Source of the DNA: Lachnospiraceae bacterium
GTDB lineage: Bacteria; Bacillota; Clostridia; Lachnospirales; Lachnospiraceae
NCBI GenBank assembly: GCA_003979345.1
Contig: RYVZ01000013.1
Location: 17,547-81,546 of the forward strand
DNA length: 64,000 nucleotides
Direction: 5' to 3'
Under the pieces are notes generated by a model. That model did no database searches and was not told the origin of the DNA. It saw nothing but the letters and a program-made list of their open reading frames with translations. The position numbers were made by a program, and so were the translations under genes. Of the stretch, positions 50,014-58,229 are shown piece by piece (the stretch's first letter is position 1; every line of letters begins with the position of its first letter).

Positions 50014-50901
50014 ATGACGAAAAATAAAGGGATAACCGGTATCATATGTGTCTGCGTGTTACTGCTCATGACGGGGTGCGGAGCAGGGGAAGAGAATGGG
50101 ACGACCCCGGAACATGTGCCGGAGAGCGCGTTTGTTGACGATCAGGAGCAGGGGGGATCAGTGCAGGAGCCCTCACAGGAACCGGCAGAGGATTCAGCGC
50201 GGGACTTGTCACAGGAACCGGCAGGAGAAACGGTGGGAGAATCTGCACAGGATTCGTCACAGGAACCGGCAGAGGACTCAGCGCAGGAGTCATCACGGGA
50301 GCCGTCACGGGAATCGCCGCAGACACCGGAGCAGGAACCTGAGGTTGAAAACGAGTTTTATCAAAAGCTGATCTATGGGGTCAGGAAATGCATTGCGGGT
50401 GAAGAGGTAGAACTGCCCGAAGAATATGATTTCAGCGTTATAATCCATATGTGGCCCGACAGCGATACCCTTGGGTATTTTATTGAGGATATTGACGGAA
50501 ATGGAACAGAAGAACTGATCTTTGGAGAAAATTGGGGAAAGGATCTTTCGGTCGTCTATAATATTTATACAATTTCCGCAGGGGAGCTGGTCCGCGTTAC
50601 TGACGGCTGGGACAGAAACCAATATTATCTTTGTGAGAATGGAATGATCGCAAACGAAGGCAGCAGTAGTGCCGCCGAGTCCTGTTATGCGTATTTTACA
50701 TTCGATGGTTCGGAGCTTCACTTTGTGGAATCCGTCATCTATGACGGATATAAAGATCCTGAAAATCCGTGGTTTTATTCAACAGAATCAGCATATGACG
50801 CGGAATACGCTGAGCCGGTCAGCGAAGAGCGGGCGAGGGAGACCATGGGTCGGTATGTTTACAAAAAGCTGACGTTTATTCCGTTTGCTCCGCAGGACTG
50901 A
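50014..50901 (+). CDS. Lipoprotein with repeat-rich linker
   Basis: The 295-residue protein has a type II signal peptide (ITGIICVCVLLLMTGC, lipobox LMTGC). An acidic Ser/Glu/Pro/Gln linker of about 75 residues made of imperfect SQEPAEDSAQ-like repeats follows, then a globular domain (FYQKLIYGVRKC...IEDIDGNGTEELIFGE). The DIDGNGTEELIF segment is a calcium-binding-like, FG-GAP-type turn common in secreted Firmicute proteins. It would be anchored on the outer face of the membrane. GGAGG at 50003-50007 supports this start. Function is unknown. Confidence 0.8.
   Translation: MTKNKGITGIICVCVLLLMTGCGAGEENGTTPEHVPESAFVDDQEQGGSVQEPSQEPAEDSARDLSQEPAGETVGESAQDSSQEPAEDSAQESSREPSRESPQTPEQEPEVENEFYQKLIYGVRKCIAGEEVELPEEYDFSVIIHMWPDSDTLGYFIEDIDGNGTEELIFGENWGKDLSVVYNIYTISAGELVRVTDGWDRNQYYLCENGMIANEGSSSAAESCYAYFTFDGSELHFVESVIYDGYKDPENPWFYSTESAYDAEYAEPVSEERARETMGRYVYKKLTFIPFAPQD
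50159..50340 (+). repeat. Imperfect repeats coding for a Ser/Gln/Glu/Pro linker
   Basis: Variants of CACAGGAACCGGCAGAGGA recur several times and encode SQEPAEDSA-like units in the lipoprotein. Unit length is irregular (about 30 to 48 bases). Confidence 0.7.
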
Positions 50902-50961
50902 CAGTCCGTGAAGGACTGTCAGCGAGCGGCATCCCTACTGATAAGCGGATATCGTGCGGAT

Positions 50962-51801
50962 TCACTCCGGCGTTCTTTGAGAATGTCTTGTGCGGTCGAT
51001 CATAAACAGCACGGCGGCGCACAGGAAAGTGACACTCAGATCGAGCGCGTCCCATCCGTCAAGAACCGGAGTGGCAAGAATACCGGCAAGAATGAGATTG
51101 ATGATCAGGTGCAGCGGGATCGCCAACAGAAACGCGATCGCTGCGGCGAGCAGCCTGCGCGATTTTAGTTTTCGAAATACGGTATAGACGCACCACAGAT
51201 AAACAATGGAAGGCAGCGCGGTTTTTATACCGATCGATGCGACCAGATTGTTTCCGCCGACGATTTTGCCGAGCGTATATAAGTACGGAATGATAAATGC
51301 ACTGACGGATAGTAAAAGACCAAATATGCCGCTGCCGTTATAACCGCATTTGAGAATAGGTGCGAAAATGAGCAGTGTAAAAATGACGGAACTAATCACA
51401 TACCGCGACCATGTGAGGGCGCCGGAAATTGCCAGATCGCAGATGATGCATACGATCATGCCGACGAGGAGCGTGCAGGAAAAAGAGACCGACAAAATAT
51501 TTTGTATGGAGATTATTTTCTTATTAACGGAAGTTTCCGCATAACTGATCGCCTGATCGACACCGTCGCCGTGATCGCCGGATGATGCCGTATGTTTTTG
51601 CCCGTTTAAGAGTTCGCCTGTCGTCACGCCGAGAATTTCGGCAAGAGGCGATAAGAGAGAAATGTCGGGGCAGCTCAAACCACGTTCCCATTTGGAAACG
51701 GCTTTGTCGGTAATGTGAAGTTGTTCCGCTAATTCTTTCTGGGTCATATTTTTTTCTTTTCGTAATTCAACAATGAATTGTCCGATTTTGTTTTCATCCA
51801 T
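50962..51801 (-). CDS. XRE-family regulator with membrane domain
   Basis: The 279-residue protein has an N-terminal Cro/C1-type helix-turn-helix (FIVELRKEKNMTQKELAEQLHITDKAVSKWERGLSCPDISLL) and, after residue ~95, five to six membrane helices. Such membrane-tethered regulators are frequent in Clostridia and may sense envelope stress or a ligand in the membrane. A promoter with 17-base spacing lies upstream. Its targets are not evident. Confidence 0.88.
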   Translation of the reverse strand: MDENKIGQFIVELRKEKNMTQKELAEQLHITDKAVSKWERGLSCPDISLLSPLAEILGVTTGELLNGQKHTASSGDHGDGVDQAISYAETSVNKKIISIQNILSVSFSCTLLVGMIVCIICDLAISGALTWSRYVISSVIFTLLIFAPILKCGYNGSGIFGLLLSVSAFIIPYLYTLGKIVGGNNLVASIGIKTALPSIVYLWCVYTVFRKLKSRRLLAAAIAFLLAIPLHLIINLILAGILATPVLDGWDALDLSVTFLCAAVLFMIDRTRHSQRTPE

Positions 51802-51836
51802 TTTGGGAGCCTCCTTTTGATCGTCTTTTTGGTTTT

Positions 51837-51865
51837 ATTGTATATGTACCGTCCTTTTTCTGCAA
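51837..51865 (-). promoter_or_regulatory. Promoter of the membrane-bound XRE regulator
   Basis: On the minus strand TTGCAG (51860-51865) and TACAAT (51837-51842) are 17 bases apart, about 36 bases before the start codon. Confidence 0.5.
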
Positions 51866-51927
51866 CCGACCGTTGGTTTAGCGGAGCCGCGGATCGCTTG
51901 TTTCTGTGTACGATGAAGAGCGGTGAG

Positions 51928-51956
51928 TTGATAAATGAGCGGTATTAGTGTATAAT
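51928..51956 (+). promoter_or_regulatory. Promoter of the FkbH-like gene
   Basis: TTGATA at 51928-51933 and TATAAT at 51951-51956 are 17 bases apart. The ATG at 52025 is about 60 bases downstream of the expected start of transcription. Confidence 0.65.
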
Positions 51957-52024
51957 AGAAATTACGATGCGTAATAGGAATTTGGGGTCGGACGGTTCAG
52001 AATGAAGAAACGCGGGGGGTAAGA

Positions 52025-53857
52025 ATGGATATTCAATTTGCGAAAATAAAATTAGTGATCTGGGATATGGACGGTACTTTTTGGCAGGGGATTTTGAGTG
52101 AGGGTCGTGTAACGATGCTTGAACGAAATATCGAGACTGTGAAAAAATTGACCGATGCAGGGATCGTGAATGCCATCTGTTCTAAGAATGATAAAGAGAG
52201 CGTTTTTTCTGAACTATGTGGAGCTAATATGGCAGAGTATTTTGTGTTTCCCTCTGTGGACTGGACTCCAAAGGGACCAAGGATTCACGAGATGCTGTCG
52301 GATATGGGCCTTCGGGCAGAAAATACATTGTTTTTGGATGATGAGGACTTAAACAGGCAGGAAGCTGTTTTTTATAATCCGGGACTGATGACCGGCGGAG
52401 CGGCAGAGTTGGATTTGCTGGCACAATATGCGGATCAGCTTTCCGCTGATGACAGGGAACATTCCCGGTTGGAACGGTATCGGATCTTGGAGGCAAAACG
52501 GGACGAAAAAAAAGAATTCGGTTCGAATGAAGAGTTCCTTCGTAAAAGCAATATCCGTGTAGAAATGAAGACAGACTGTATAAATCATTTGGAACGCATA
52601 TATGAGCTTGTGATGCGGACCAATCAGCTAAATTTCACAAAGATCCGTAGTTCTATGGAAGAACTGAAGGAACTTGTGCAAGATCCGGAGTATCAGTGCG
52701 GATATGTTTCTGTCAGAGATAAGTATGGAGAATATGGCATTGTCGGATTTTACGCAGAGAAGAATCACAAGCTGGTTCACTTTCTATTTTCATGCAGAAC
52801 GATCGGCATGGGTGTAGAACAGTTTGTTTATGCAAAATTGGGATACCCCGATTACGAGAAATCGGGCGAAACCGCCGGGGAGCTAAGCGGAAACGGATTT
52901 CCCGACTGGATCAATCAGGCGGACTGTGATGTGAAAGAGGAGGAAAGACAGCAGATTAGTCATAAGGGGGAGAAACATAGGATTTTGTTTAAGGGACCCT
53001 GCGATCTGGATGCTATTTTCTCCTTCATTGAGCCGGGAGACGGCATTGATTGTGAATTTACTTATGTTTCTCCGCAGAGTGGTACGGTTATAGAACAAGT
53101 AAACCATACGGCACATATCGTACAGGCACATACCTTATCTGCGGAGCAGAAGCAGGAGATTGCAGCGGAACTGCCGTTCGGTGATGAAAAAATGTATTCC
53201 GACCTGATTTATCAACACCCCTATGATGTTGTTTTTATCAGTATCTTGCAGGATGTGAATTTGGGGATGTACCGCAGAAAAGAGACCGGTGAGATCGTTG
53301 CTTTTGCGCAGGGCTGCTATCCCCTGACCGATCGTGCAAACTGGGAGGGATATATTGAAGGAAAGATCTATACGGCACAATGCGGACTGACAAGGGAATT
53401 TTTGGAGGAGTTTTCTGAGAAATATGAATTTGCAGGCATCTTGACACCGGAGCAGACAGTAGAAAACATATTGAAGATCAGGGAGTATTTGAGACCGGAT
53501 ACCTATTTGGTCGTGATGCTTGGGACAGAAACGGAATATCTGAAAAACAAGAATCCGGCATGGACGGGGAAAAATCTGGTCTATAAGGAAATCAACGGTC
53601 GTATTAAGAATCTGTGCAAAGAACGGGAAAATATGGACTATATTGACGTGAACCGATATATCAGAGGGCAGGAAAGCTTTTATGACCATTATAACCATTT
53701 TGTGGTTTCGGTATATTATGAAATGGCAAAAGATATTGTGAACCTGATCCGCGGCAAGACCGGACAGGCGGTGGAACAGAAAACGGCAGCTTATGTATGG
53801 AAACGGAAAGGTAAGGAATTCCTGAAGCGGGTCTGTTCCGTTTTGCGGCCGAAATGA
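52025..53857 (+). CDS. FkbH-like HAD-IIIC family protein
   Basis: The 610-residue protein starts with a HAD domain: VIWDMDGTFWQGIL holds the DxD nucleophile motif, and ENTLFLDDEDLNRQEA the late acid pair. A GNAT-like region around residues 175-275 follows (MRTNQLNFTKIR is the FkbH signature). The C-terminal ~270 residues include a SGNH-like end (TYLVVMLGTETEYL, then YDHYNHFVVSVYY with Asp/His). FkbH proteins load glyceryl units onto acyl carrier proteins in polyketide pathways. No carrier protein or synthase lies near, and the C-terminal domain is extra, so the role here is open; surface glycan or lipid modification is possible. Confidence 0.8.
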   Translation: MDIQFAKIKLVIWDMDGTFWQGILSEGRVTMLERNIETVKKLTDAGIVNAICSKNDKESVFSELCGANMAEYFVFPSVDWTPKGPRIHEMLSDMGLRAENTLFLDDEDLNRQEAVFYNPGLMTGGAAELDLLAQYADQLSADDREHSRLERYRILEAKRDEKKEFGSNEEFLRKSNIRVEMKTDCINHLERIYELVMRTNQLNFTKIRSSMEELKELVQDPEYQCGYVSVRDKYGEYGIVGFYAEKNHKLVHFLFSCRTIGMGVEQFVYAKLGYPDYEKSGETAGELSGNGFPDWINQADCDVKEEERQQISHKGEKHRILFKGPCDLDAIFSFIEPGDGIDCEFTYVSPQSGTVIEQVNHTAHIVQAHTLSAEQKQEIAAELPFGDEKMYSDLIYQHPYDVVFISILQDVNLGMYRRKETGEIVAFAQGCYPLTDRANWEGYIEGKIYTAQCGLTREFLEEFSEKYEFAGILTPEQTVENILKIREYLRPDTYLVVMLGTETEYLKNKNPAWTGKNLVYKEINGRIKNLCKERENMDYIDVNRYIRGQESFYDHYNHFVVSVYYEMAKDIVNLIRGKTGQAVEQKTAAYVWKRKGKEFLKRVCSVLRPK

Positions 53858-53915
53858 ATAAAAAGCATCCCGGTGTGCGCTGATGAAGAAGTGACGCACG
53901 GGGAGCTTTTTATTA
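53858..53915. terminator. Two-way terminator between fkbH-like gene and tRNA-Ser
   Basis: AAAAAGC-TCCC-GTGCG pairs with CGCACGGGGAGCTTTTT around a loop, giving a T-run on both strands. It can end the plus-strand FkbH-like gene and the minus-strand tRNA-Ser transcript. Confidence 0.85.
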
Positions 53916-53926
53916 TAACGTTATAA

Positions 53927-54014
53927 CGGAGATGGAGGGATTTGAACCCTCGCGCCGGTTACCCGACCTACCGCATTTCGAGTGCGGACCCTTCAGCCAC
54001 TTGGGTACATCTCC
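53927..54014 (-). tRNA. tRNA-Ser (anticodon CGA)
   Basis: On the minus strand the acceptor GGAGATG pairs with CATCTCC. The D arm holds AAGTGGCTGAAGGG, the anticodon loop CTCGAAA sits on a CCGCA/TGCGG stem, a long variable arm (TAGGTCGGGTAACCGGC region) marks a class II tRNA, and GGTTCAAATCC is the T loop. Anticodon CGA reads UCG. CCA is not encoded; the discriminator base is G. Confidence 0.95.
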
Positions 54015-54097
54015 AATCAGGCGAGACCTGCTTCACTCATTATATCATGAAAATCCAAAGCGTCAATAAAAAATTAGCCCAATCAATTAGTCGGCTC

Positions 54098-54126
54098 TTT
54101 TATTATGCTTCAAAATAAGGTATACT
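54098..54126 (+). promoter_or_regulatory. Candidate promoter of the pfk-dnaX run
   Basis: TTTTAT at 54098-54103 and TATACT at 54121-54126 are 17 bases apart. The -10 is good and the -35 weak. The leader to the pfk ATG would be about 150 bases. Confidence 0.45.
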
Positions 54127-54155
54127 AAGAGACGTGAGAAGATTTTCCAATCTAG

Positions 54156-54228
54156 GCATATCGCAGGCAGGACTTGCGATATGCATGGAGACTAGGCTGA
54201 AAAATAGATCTGATGACCTTATTTTTCA
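54156..54228 (+). promoter_or_regulatory. Two-hairpin leader of the phosphofructokinase gene
   Basis: A perfect 10-bp stem (GCATATCGCA with TGCGATATGC, 54156-54184, 9-base loop) is followed by a perfect 9-bp stem (TGAAAAATA with TATTTTTCA, 54198-54228). Both lie between the promoter and the pfk ribosome site. The first could be a protein-binding dyad or RNA stem, the second a weak AT hairpin. No known riboswitch was recognised. Confidence 0.5.
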
Positions 54229-54283
54229 ACCGGTAATTTAAGACTCTGACATGGAGGAATCGTGTAAGAATGGAGGAAGCGGG

Positions 54284-55357
54284 ATGAAAAGAATCGGAAT
54301 GTTGACAAGCGGCGGTGACTGTCAGGCGTTGAACGCAGCGATGCGCGGCGTAGTGAAGGCGCTGGTAAATGCGGCGGAAGAAGTGGAGATTTACGGTTTT
54401 TTAGAGGGATATAAGGGATTGATCTACGGAAATTACAGAATGCTGACAGGGGCGGATTTTTCGGGCATTCTGACAAAGGGAGGCACGATCTTAGGCAGCA
54501 GCAGGACGCCGTTTAAGACAATCCGCGAACCGGATGAAAACGGTCTTGATAAAGTGGAGGAAATGAAACATAATTATTACAAGCTGAACTTAAACTGCCT
54601 TGTTATTCTGGGAGGAAACGGCACGCATAAGACGGCGAATCTTTTACGTGAGGAAGGATTAAATGTCATTACGCTTCCGAAGACGATCGACAATGATCTT
54701 TGGGGAACGGATATGACGTTTGGCTTCCAGAGTGCGGTCAATATCGCGACCGACTGCATCGACTGTATTCATACGACCGCTGCATCACACGGACGAGTGT
54801 TCATTGTCGAGGTCATGGGGCATAAGGTCGGGTGGCTGACACTGAACGCAGGTATTGCAGGGGGCGCTGATATCATTCTCATTCCCGAAATTCCATATGA
54901 TATTGATAAGATCGTAGAAGCGATCGATAGACGTTCTAAACGAGGAAGTAAGTTTACAATACTGGCTGTCGCGGAGGGTGCGATTTCTAAAGAGGATGCG
55001 AAGTTATCCAAAAAGGATTATAAAGAAAAACTCAAGAATTATAAATATCCGAGCGTATCTTACGAGCTTGCGGAGCAGATCAAAGATAAAACAGGGCAGG
55101 ATGTACGGGTGACTGTTCCGGGTCATACGCAGCGGGGCGGAAGTCCGTGCCCGTACGACCGTGTATTTGCGTCAAGGCTCGGCTCTGAGGCGGGTAAGCT
55201 CATTCTGGAGGGAGAATATGGATTCATGGTCGGGATTAAGAACCGTGAGATCATAAAGGTGCCGCTTGAGGATGTGGCTGGCAAATTAAAAATGGTATCG
55301 CCCGATGCGACCATTGTGCAAGAAGCAAAAATGCTGGGTATCAGTTTCGGTGATTGA
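54284..55357 (+). CDS. pfkA: 6-phosphofructokinase, group III-like with G/K active site
   Basis: The 357-residue enzyme phosphorylates fructose 6-phosphate. It starts KRIGMLTSGGDCQALNAAMRG. The key loops are GGNGTHK (residues 110-116) and PKTIDND. Gly113 where pyrophosphate enzymes have Asp points to ATP as donor, while Lys in PKTIDND is shared with PPi-type and actinobacterial ATP enzymes. The Asp usual in GGDG is Asn here (Asn112), which is unusual since that residue normally binds magnesium. VEVMGHKVG replaces the bacterial VMGRYCG. The ATG at 54284 has GGAGG upstream, and dnaX begins 2 bases after the stop. Confidence 0.88.
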   Translation: MKRIGMLTSGGDCQALNAAMRGVVKALVNAAEEVEIYGFLEGYKGLIYGNYRMLTGADFSGILTKGGTILGSSRTPFKTIREPDENGLDKVEEMKHNYYKLNLNCLVILGGNGTHKTANLLREEGLNVITLPKTIDNDLWGTDMTFGFQSAVNIATDCIDCIHTTAASHGRVFIVEVMGHKVGWLTLNAGIAGGADIILIPEIPYDIDKIVEAIDRRSKRGSKFTILAVAEGAISKEDAKLSKKDYKEKLKNYKYPSVSYELAEQIKDKTGQDVRVTVPGHTQRGGSPCPYDRVFASRLGSEAGKLILEGEYGFMVGIKNREIIKVPLEDVAGKLKMVSPDATIVQEAKMLGISFGD

Positions 55358-55359
55358 AC

Positions 55360-57018
55360 ATGTCATATGTGGCGCTTTATAGAAAATTCCGTCCTGACAG
55401 CTTTGAGAGCGTGAAAGGTCAGGATCATATTGTAACAACGCTGCGCAATCAGATCGAGTCGGAGCGTATTGGTCATGCGTATCTTTTTTGCGGAACGCGT
55501 GGAACGGGAAAGACAACAGTTGCTAAGATTTTTGCACGAGCAGTCAACTGTGAGCATCCGGCGAACGGCAGTCCGTGCGGGGAGTGCGATGTCTGCAGAG
55601 CGATCGCGGCGGGTGTGAGCATGAATGTTATTGAGATCGACGCGGCATCCAATAATGGTGTGGATAATATTCGCCAGATCGTAGATGAGGTCGCATATTC
55701 TCCGACAGAGGGACGCTACAAAGTCTATATTATAGATGAAGTACATATGCTGTCCATCGGCGCGTTTAACGCGCTTCTGAAAACATTGGAAGAGCCGCCC
55801 TCCTATGTGATCTTTATTTTGGCGACGACAGAGGCGCATAAAATACCGATCACGATCTTGTCGCGGTGCCAGCGCTATGATTTTAGGCGCATCAGCATTG
55901 ATACGATTGCCGGCAGGCTCGGCGAGATCATGGAAAAAGAGCAGGTGGTTGTGGAAGAAAAGGCTTTGCGCTATGTGGCAAAGGCGGCGGACGGCTCGAT
56001 GCGCGACGCGCTGAGTCTGTTAGACCAATGCATTGCGTTTCACTTTGGGGATGAGCTGACCTATGATAAGGTGCTCGATGTGCTCGGGGCGGTAGATACG
56101 GGCGTCTTTTCAAGGCTGCTTTGCAGTGTGCTCGACCGGAACGTTGCGGAGTGCATCGCGCTGCTTGACGAGATTGTGATCCAGGGTCGCGAGCTGACGC
56201 AGTTTGTGACGGATTTTACATGGTACCTGCGTAATCTGCTGCTTGTCAAAACATCGGATCATGTCGAAGATGTGATCGATATGTCGTCGGAAAATCTGCA
56301 GCTTTTGCAGCAGGAGGCCGGACGTATTGAAGCGGACGGAATCATCCGCTATATCCGCATTTTTTCAGAGCTTTCGGGACAATTGAAATATGCGGCACAG
56401 AAGCGTGTGCTTACGGAGGTGGCGCTCATAAAACTGTGCCGCCCGCAAATGGAAGCAAAACAGGACACGGTGCTTGACCGTATCCGGGCAATCGAACAGC
56501 GGCTTGAAACTGGCGATTTTTTACCGGCGGCAGGCGCTTTTGGAGTCGGATCTGGCGCCCCGGGGCCTCAAGGCAGTTTCGCCGGAGCGGGTACGGTGCA
56601 GGGCGGCGCGGGTGGACTGGCGGCAGCTTTTGCCTCAGCTGCGCCGCAGGTAAAACAGGAGCTGCCGAAGGCGCTTTCCGAGGATGTCAAAAAAGCAGTC
56701 AGTAACTGGCAGGCGATCGCGGGCAGGGCGCCCCAGCCGATGCGCCTTTATCTGCAAAATGCAAAGCTCAGTCTTGGCGCTGACGATCAGTTAGTGATCG
56801 TGCTGCCTGACGGTATTATGTCGGATTATTTTACACAGGAAAAAGAACATCATGAACAGTTAGAAGCGCTCATTTCAGGGTACCTTGGAAAGCAGATGAC
56901 GGTCCTTATTCAGGTGCTGAAAGAAGATGACCGCTTTACGGATCATTATGTGGATTTATCGTCCCTGATCAACATGGAGATCGAGGAGGAAGACGAGCCG
57001 GAGCCGGATATTTTTTAG
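55360..57018 (+). CDS. dnaX: DNA polymerase III subunits gamma and tau
   Basis: The ~552-residue clamp-loader ATPase starts MSYVALYRKFRPDSFESVKGQDHI. It has Walker A GTRGTGKTT, a four-Cys zinc module (C-x8-C-x2-C-x2-C, from CEHPANGSPCGEC), Walker B IIDEVHML and the sensor segment SRCQRYDFRR. A Gly/Ala-rich linker (about 390-430) precedes a C-terminal domain. It opens the sliding clamp during replication. A TTG at 55354 is an alternative start. It forms the usual dnaX-ybaB-recR run, here preceded by pfk. No frameshift slippery site was noted. Confidence 0.95.
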   Translation: MSYVALYRKFRPDSFESVKGQDHIVTTLRNQIESERIGHAYLFCGTRGTGKTTVAKIFARAVNCEHPANGSPCGECDVCRAIAAGVSMNVIEIDAASNNGVDNIRQIVDEVAYSPTEGRYKVYIIDEVHMLSIGAFNALLKTLEEPPSYVIFILATTEAHKIPITILSRCQRYDFRRISIDTIAGRLGEIMEKEQVVVEEKALRYVAKAADGSMRDALSLLDQCIAFHFGDELTYDKVLDVLGAVDTGVFSRLLCSVLDRNVAECIALLDEIVIQGRELTQFVTDFTWYLRNLLLVKTSDHVEDVIDMSSENLQLLQQEAGRIEADGIIRYIRIFSELSGQLKYAAQKRVLTEVALIKLCRPQMEAKQDTVLDRIRAIEQRLETGDFLPAAGAFGVGSGAPGPQGSFAGAGTVQGGAGGLAAAFASAAPQVKQELPKALSEDVKKAVSNWQAIAGRAPQPMRLYLQNAKLSLGADDQLVIVLPDGIMSDYFTQEKEHHEQLEALISGYLGKQMTVLIQVLKEDDRFTDHYVDLSSLINMEIEEEDEPEPDIF

Positions 57019-57205
57019 AATAACGGTGAAAGCGGTAACTATTGTTAGTGATATAAAGAAAGTATGGAAGATTAAAACCTTCGACTGCGGTATTTGTGTC
57101 TGTGTGCTGCAAAGCCATAAATGGCAAACCTATCATAGCAAAGCCATAAACGGCTTGACACAAACCCGTTCAAACACAGGAAGCAGCGCAGAAAAGAGGA
57201 TAAAC

Positions 57206-57544
57206 ATGGCGAAACGTGGTGGATTTGGCGGCGGCATGGGGATGCCGGGCAATATGAACAATCTGATGAAGCAGGCGCAGCGGATGCAGCGTCAGATGGA
57301 AGAGAACCAGAAAGAGATGGAGACGAAGGAGTTTACAGGGACATCGGGCGGCGGCGCGGTCAAGATCACCGTGACCGGGAAAAAAGAATTCAGCAAGGTG
57401 GAGCTGTCGAAAGAGGCGGTCGATCCCGATGATGTGGAAATGCTTCAGGATATGATACTGGCAGCGGCGAACGACGCACTGCGCCAGGTAGAGGAGGCAA
57501 GCTCGGCAATGATGAGTAAGATGACCGGAGGTCTTCCGTTCTAA
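57206..57544 (+). CDS. YbaB/EbfC-family nucleoid-associated protein
   Basis: The 112-residue protein has MNNLMKQAQRMQRQMEENQKEM and GGGAVKITVTGKKEFSKVELSKEAVDPDDVEMLQDMILAAANDALRQVEE, the YbaB pattern. It binds DNA as a dimer. AGAGGA lies before the ATG at 57206. The longer frame back to 57026 covers the intergenic part and is unlikely. It sits between dnaX and recR and overlaps recR by one base. Confidence 0.95.
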   Translation: MAKRGGFGGGMGMPGNMNNLMKQAQRMQRQMEENQKEMETKEFTGTSGGGAVKITVTGKKEFSKVELSKEAVDPDDVEMLQDMILAAANDALRQVEEASSAMMSKMTGGLPF

Positions 57545-58140
57545 TGGACATGTACAGCGGACATATCAATCGTTTAATTGAAGAACTGGCATCGCTGCCC
57601 GGCGTAGGTGCAAAATCGGCACAGCGGCTGGCGTTCCACATTATTAATATGCCGCAGCAGCGCGTGGAAAGGCTGACGGATGCAATTACCGCAGCGAAAG
57701 CGAATGTACGTTATTGTAAAGAATGCTTTACGCTGACTGATGAAGAAATCTGTCCGGTGTGCGCAAATGTAAAGCGGGATCACAGGACGATCATGGTGGT
57801 TGAAAATGTCAGGGATCTGGCGGCATATGAGAAAACAGGAAAGTATGAGGGTATTTATCATGTGCTCCATGGGGCAATCTCACCGATGCTGGGCATTGGT
57901 CCGGGCGATATTAAATTAAAGGAACTGATCGCACGGCTTGAAGGGGATGTAGGAGAGGTCATTATCGCGACTAATTCCAGCCTGGAGGGAGAGACGACGG
58001 CAATGTATATCCGTAAGCTGATCAAGCCTGCGGGTATTCGCGTAACGCGGATCGCAAGCGGGGTCCCGGTCGGCGGTGACTTAGAGTATATTGATGAAGT
58101 GACGCTTTTGCGGGCGCTGGAAGGGCGCACGGAGTTGTGA
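57544..58140 (+). CDS. recR: Recombination mediator RecR
   Basis: The 198-residue protein has the HhH segment ELASLPGVGAKSAQRLAFHI, the zinc finger CKECFTLTDEEICPVC, and a Toprim domain with MVVENVRDLAAYEKTG and YHVLHGAISPMLGIGP. With RecO and RecF it loads RecA on gapped DNA. The start shares one base with the ybaB stop. Confidence 0.97.
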   Translation: MDMYSGHINRLIEELASLPGVGAKSAQRLAFHIINMPQQRVERLTDAITAAKANVRYCKECFTLTDEEICPVCANVKRDHRTIMVVENVRDLAAYEKTGKYEGIYHVLHGAISPMLGIGPGDIKLKELIARLEGDVGEVIIATNSSLEGETTAMYIRKLIKPAGIRVTRIASGVPVGGDLEYIDEVTLLRALEGRTEL

Positions 58141-58229
58141 TACAGAGACGGAGCGCGGTGTAAATCTTCTGCGTGCAGACCGTTGATCATGCGGCGCAGG
58201 AGGAAGACCCAGAGAAAAGGAGAGGGACT

